This document shows positions 33,426-35,617 of a DNA stretch of 35,617 nt, one piece after another. The stretch's first letter is position 1. The number at the start of each line of letters is the position of its first letter. The DNA is taken from positions 1 through 35,617 of the forward strand of contig JAEWXC010000084.1 of NCBI GenBank assembly GCA_023396115.1, given 5' to 3'. The notes under the pieces were generated by a model that searched no databases, was not told the DNA's origin, and worked only from the letters and a program-made list of their open reading frames with translations. Source of the stretch: Actinomycetes bacterium (GTDB taxonomy: Bacteria > Actinomycetota > Actinomycetes > Propionibacteriales > Nocardioidaceae). Made by a program: the position numbers and the translations under genes.

Positions 33426-35411
33426 TCAGCGTCGGGGCTTGACGGTGATCTTGCGGGTGGTGCGCAGGGCGCCGGTGACCTTGAGCTTGAGCTTCTTGGT
33501 GCGCTTGACCCGGGGGGCCTTGAGACGGATCTTGAGCGGCTGCCCGGTGCCGGTGCGGGTGATCTTCTTGCCGCCGAAGCGCAGGGTGATCTTCTGGCCC
33601 CGGGCCAGGCCGGTGATCCGGACGGTGAACTTCTTGGTGGCCTTGACCTTGCGGGGCGTGCTGAGGCGGATCGGAGTGGCCTGCGGACCGGTGGTGGGCG
33701 GCGTGGTCGTCGGCGGGACCGCGACGGTGAAGGTGGCGGTGACGGGCTCGCTGGTGTGGCCGGCGGGGTCGGTGGCGCGGACCTCGGCGGTGTGGGCGCC
33801 GTCGGCGAGGCCGGTGAGCTGCCAGGGGCTGGTGCAGTCGGCCCAGGAACCGGCGTCGAGGCGGCACTGGAAGGTGGCGGTCGGGTCGGTGCTGGAGAAC
33901 GTGAGCTGTGTGTCACTCGTGGTGAGCGTGCCGGTGGGTGCCTGGTCGAGGGTCACGCCCGGAGCGGTGGTGTCGACCGTGAAGGAGGCGCTGGCCGGGC
34001 TGGTGTTGCCGGCGGAGTCGACCGCACGGACCGCGGCCGTGTGCTCGCCGTCGGCGAGTCCGGCGAGCTGCCAGGGGCTGGTGCAGTCGGTCCAGGAACC
34101 GGCGTCGAGGCGGCACTGGAAGGTGGCCGTCGGGTCGGTGCTGGAGAACGTCAGCTGCGTGTCATCCGTGGTGATCGTGCCGGTGGGTGCCTGGTCGAGG
34201 GTCACGCCCGGGGCGGTGGTGTCGACCGTGAAGGAGGCGCTGACGGGCTCGCTGGTGTGGCCGGCTGGGTCGACTGCCCGAACCTGGGCGGTGTGGGCAC
34301 CGTCGGTGAGGTCGGTGAGGGTCCAGGGGCTGGTGCAGTCGGTCCAGGAACCGGCGTCGAGGCGGCACTGGAAGGTGGCGGTCGGGTCGGTGCTGGAGAA
34401 CGTCAGCTGTGTGTCACTCGTGGTGATCGTGCCGGTGGGTGCCTGGTCGAGCGTCACGTCCGGAGCGGTGGTGTCGACCGTGAAGCTGGAGGCGCTGGCC
34501 GGGCTGGTGTTGCCAGCGGGGTCGACCGCACGAACCGCGGCCGTGTGGACGCCGTCGGCCAGGCCGGTGAGCTGCCAGGGGCTGGTGCAGTCGGCCCACG
34601 CGTCGCCGTCGAGGCGGCACTGGAAGGTGGCGGTCGGGTCGGTGCTGGAGAACGCCAACTGCGTGTCACCCGTGGTGATCGTGCCGCTCGGCTGCTGGTC
34701 CACCCGGAGCGTCGGGGCCGTGGTGTCGGCCCGGTGGGTGTAGCGGAACGTGTCGATCCCGATGTAGTCGCTGTTCACCCCGGTGGGCCCGGCCTGGGTC
34801 ACGAAGTGACGGAAGGCGACGCAGCCGCTGCCCAGGACGCCGTCCGGGACGGTGAGGGTGTACTCGGTCCAGGCCGTCGGGTACACACCCGTGACGAGCG
34901 TCGGGTTGATCACGAGCAGCTCGGTGGAGAAGTCGCCGGTGCTGGTGGGGCCGGTGCCCGGATCGCAACCGCCGCCGGTGGAGAGCCGGACCTGCAACCG
35001 GTCCGGGTAGTCCTGGCCCGTCATCTTGCGGGTCCAGAAGGTGATCGTGTCGCCGCCGGAGATGTGCTCGATCAGCGGGGTGGTCAGCCAGGTGCTCAAG
35101 GTGCCGGCGCCGCCGCTGGTGCCGTTGTAGTTCGACGCAACGTAGTCGACCCCGGCCCCGGCCTGGGCCGGGAAGACCGTCGACCAGTCGCTCGGGACGA
35201 ACCAACCGGCCGTCTGGATCCCCTGCGGCGCACTGAGGTTCCGGGAGGTCCACCCGGCCGGGACGCCACCTCCGGTGAAGTCCTGGCTGATGGTGGTCCC
35301 GTCTGCGGGGACAGCGGCCGGGGCAGCGGTCGCCGTGCCCGTCCAGGTGCTGAGTGCGGTCGTGGCGACCGCAAGGGCTGCGGCTCCGGCCAGGGTGCGG
35401 GTGATCTTCAT
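33426..35411 (-). CDS. Secreted multi-repeat Ig-like surface protein
   Basis: A 661-residue exported protein. A signal peptide covers about residues 1-30 (hydrophobic core, AAPAA cleavage region). Residues ~35-225 form a beta-rich domain like the choice-of-anchor J / cleaved-adhesin type (FTGGGVPAGW, GGDTITFWTRKM, FRHFVTQAG). Four Ig-like repeats of 83-84 residues follow, each starting DTTAP and containing TFQCRLD and DCTSPW, whose two cysteines can form a disulfide. The last ~85 residues are strongly basic (KVKATKKFTVRITG, KRTKKLKLKV). There is no LPXTG motif or C-terminal membrane segment, so wall retention by charge is one option. Adhesion or matrix binding is inference. GAGGAG lies 5 bases before the ATG. 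Upstream direct repeats suggest response-regulator control. Confidence 0.85.
   Translation of the reverse strand: MKITRTLAGAAALAVATTALSTWTGTATAAPAAVPADGTTISQDFTGGGVPAGWTSRNLSAPQGIQTAGWFVPSDWSTVFPAQAGAGVDYVASNYNGTSGGAGTLSTWLTTPLIEHISGGDTITFWTRKMTGQDYPDRLQVRLSTGGGCDPGTGPTSTGDFSTELLVINPTLVTGVYPTAWTEYTLTVPDGVLGSGCVAFRHFVTQAGPTGVNSDYIGIDTFRYTHRADTTAPTLRVDQQPSGTITTGDTQLAFSSTDPTATFQCRLDGDAWADCTSPWQLTGLADGVHTAAVRAVDPAGNTSPASASSFTVDTTAPDVTLDQAPTGTITTSDTQLTFSSTDPTATFQCRLDAGSWTDCTSPWTLTDLTDGAHTAQVRAVDPAGHTSEPVSASFTVDTTAPGVTLDQAPTGTITTDDTQLTFSSTDPTATFQCRLDAGSWTDCTSPWQLAGLADGEHTAAVRAVDSAGNTSPASASFTVDTTAPGVTLDQAPTGTLTTSDTQLTFSSTDPTATFQCRLDAGSWADCTSPWQLTGLADGAHTAEVRATDPAGHTSEPVTATFTVAVPPTTTPPTTGPQATPIRLSTPRKVKATKKFTVRITGLARGQKITLRFGGKKITRTGTGQPLKIRLKAPRVKRTKKLKLKVTGALRTTRKITVKPRR
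33724..34727 (-). repeat. Four tandem ~250-bp repeats coding Ig-like domains
   Basis: In the reading direction the units are 34476-34727, 34224-34475, 33975-34223 and about 33724-33974, of 252, 252, 249 and about 251 bases. The three inner boundaries are nearly identical at the DNA level, including synonymous sites, which points to recent duplication or gene conversion. The first copy is the most divergent at its start. Confidence 0.9.
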
Positions 35412-35470
35412 GGGACTCCTCGGGAGGTGAGGAGCCCACCATGCTCACCGCCGCACGGTGGAGAAGTGGC

Positions 35471-35508
35471 CTTCGGTCAATCTTGAGCCGATCTTGAGCC
35501 AACCTTGA
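35471..35508. promoter_or_regulatory. 11-bp direct repeats, candidate OmpR/PhoB-type operator
   Basis: CTTGA recurs at 35482, 35493 and 35504, exactly 11 bases apart, within the longer unit CTTGAGCCNA; a degenerate copy begins at 35471. On the minus strand this reads as tandem TCAAG half-sites. They end beside a TTGACC -35-like element (35475-35480) about 65 bases before the Ig-repeat gene. One helical turn between direct half-sites is the usual layout for OmpR-family response regulators. Confidence 0.55.
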
Positions 35509-35536
35509 GGCCGTCCGACCACCCCGGACTGCAAGG

Positions 35537-35617
35537 TCAGCGGGCCCCAGCGCGGAGTCCGGCCAGGCCCGCCACTGCCGGCAGCGGACCGACGAACGGC
35601 AGCACCAGCCGGCACCG
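35537..35617 (-). CDS. Possible C-terminal end of a minus-strand gene (partial)
   Basis: The frame open from the window edge encodes 26 residues, including LVLPFVGPLPAVAGLAGL, then stops at TGA (35537-35539). The hydrophobic content would fit the end of a membrane protein. With so little sequence no family can be named, and chance opening at this GC content is possible. Confidence 0.3.
   Translation of the reverse strand, partial: RCRLVLPFVGPLPAVAGLAGLRAGAR

Noticed and set aside
33724..34727. CRISPR or transposon-like repeats
   Set aside because: The 250-base units are in frame and encode Ig-like domains within one gene.

Overview
The window is a very GC-rich stretch of an actinobacterial chromosome. 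Gene content and order (valS, folC, a DUF4233 membrane protein, ndk, mreBCD-mrdA-rodA, the TIGR03960/TIGR03936 radical-SAM pair, rne, rplU-rpmA, obg, proB, iscS-mnmA) fit the Nocardioides/Propionibacteriales type of Actinomycetota. That placement is inference from family knowledge; no rRNA is present to confirm it. Most of the window is conserved core genome. I see no phage, insertion sequence, CRISPR array, tRNA or rRNA.

Layout. 1-834: a small secreted or membrane-anchored protein with a His/Arg/Gly-rich tail, then a bidirectional terminator shared with the convergent valS. 835-5613: valS (minus), a GNAT acetyltransferase (plus), and a zinc alcohol dehydrogenase (minus) whose promoter carries a KstR-like steroid-regulon palindrome. 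5693-8149: folC, a DUF4233 gene and ndk, with a 39-bp tandem repeat in front of ndk. 8337-14155: the elongation operon mreB-mreC-mreD-mrdA-rodA, tightly coupled by overlapping stop/start codons. 14272-17002: a stand-alone trpF and a B12-binding radical SAM protein. 17027-20486: four accessory genes (DinB-fold TIGR03086 protein, DUF1801, HTH_42 winged-helix protein, CynX-type MFS transporter) lying between the two halves of the TIGR03960/TIGR03936 pair. 20617-26040: TIGR03936, a roughly 440-base untranslated region, RNase E/G with long low-complexity arms, then rplU-rpmA and a strong terminator. 26173-32214: obg-proB, iscS-mnmA and a MetE-like protein, nearly all overlapping or closely spaced. 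32276-35617: accessory end with a frameshifted exo/endonuclease-phosphatase family gene, a secreted protein built of four near-identical Ig-like repeats behind 11-bp direct repeats resembling an OmpR-type operator, and possibly the 3' end of another minus-strand gene.

How the genes work together. The mre/mrd/rod cluster builds the lateral-wall elongasome. rne, rplU, rpmA and obg serve RNA turnover and ribosome assembly. iscS supplies persulfide sulfur to mnmA for 2-thiouridine in tRNA. Many genes start 6 or 7 bases after a TANNNT-like -10 box, so leaderless transcripts appear to be the rule for monocistronic and first genes here. This pattern also settles several start codons.

The most useful leads are the KstR-like operator on the alcohol dehydrogenase promoter, the recurrent leaderless architecture, the OmpR-like direct repeats at the right edge, the frameshift that removes the catalytic C-terminus of the nuclease-fold gene, and a separate trpF in a lineage where PriA often does that job. 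I found no convincing undescribed multi-gene system.
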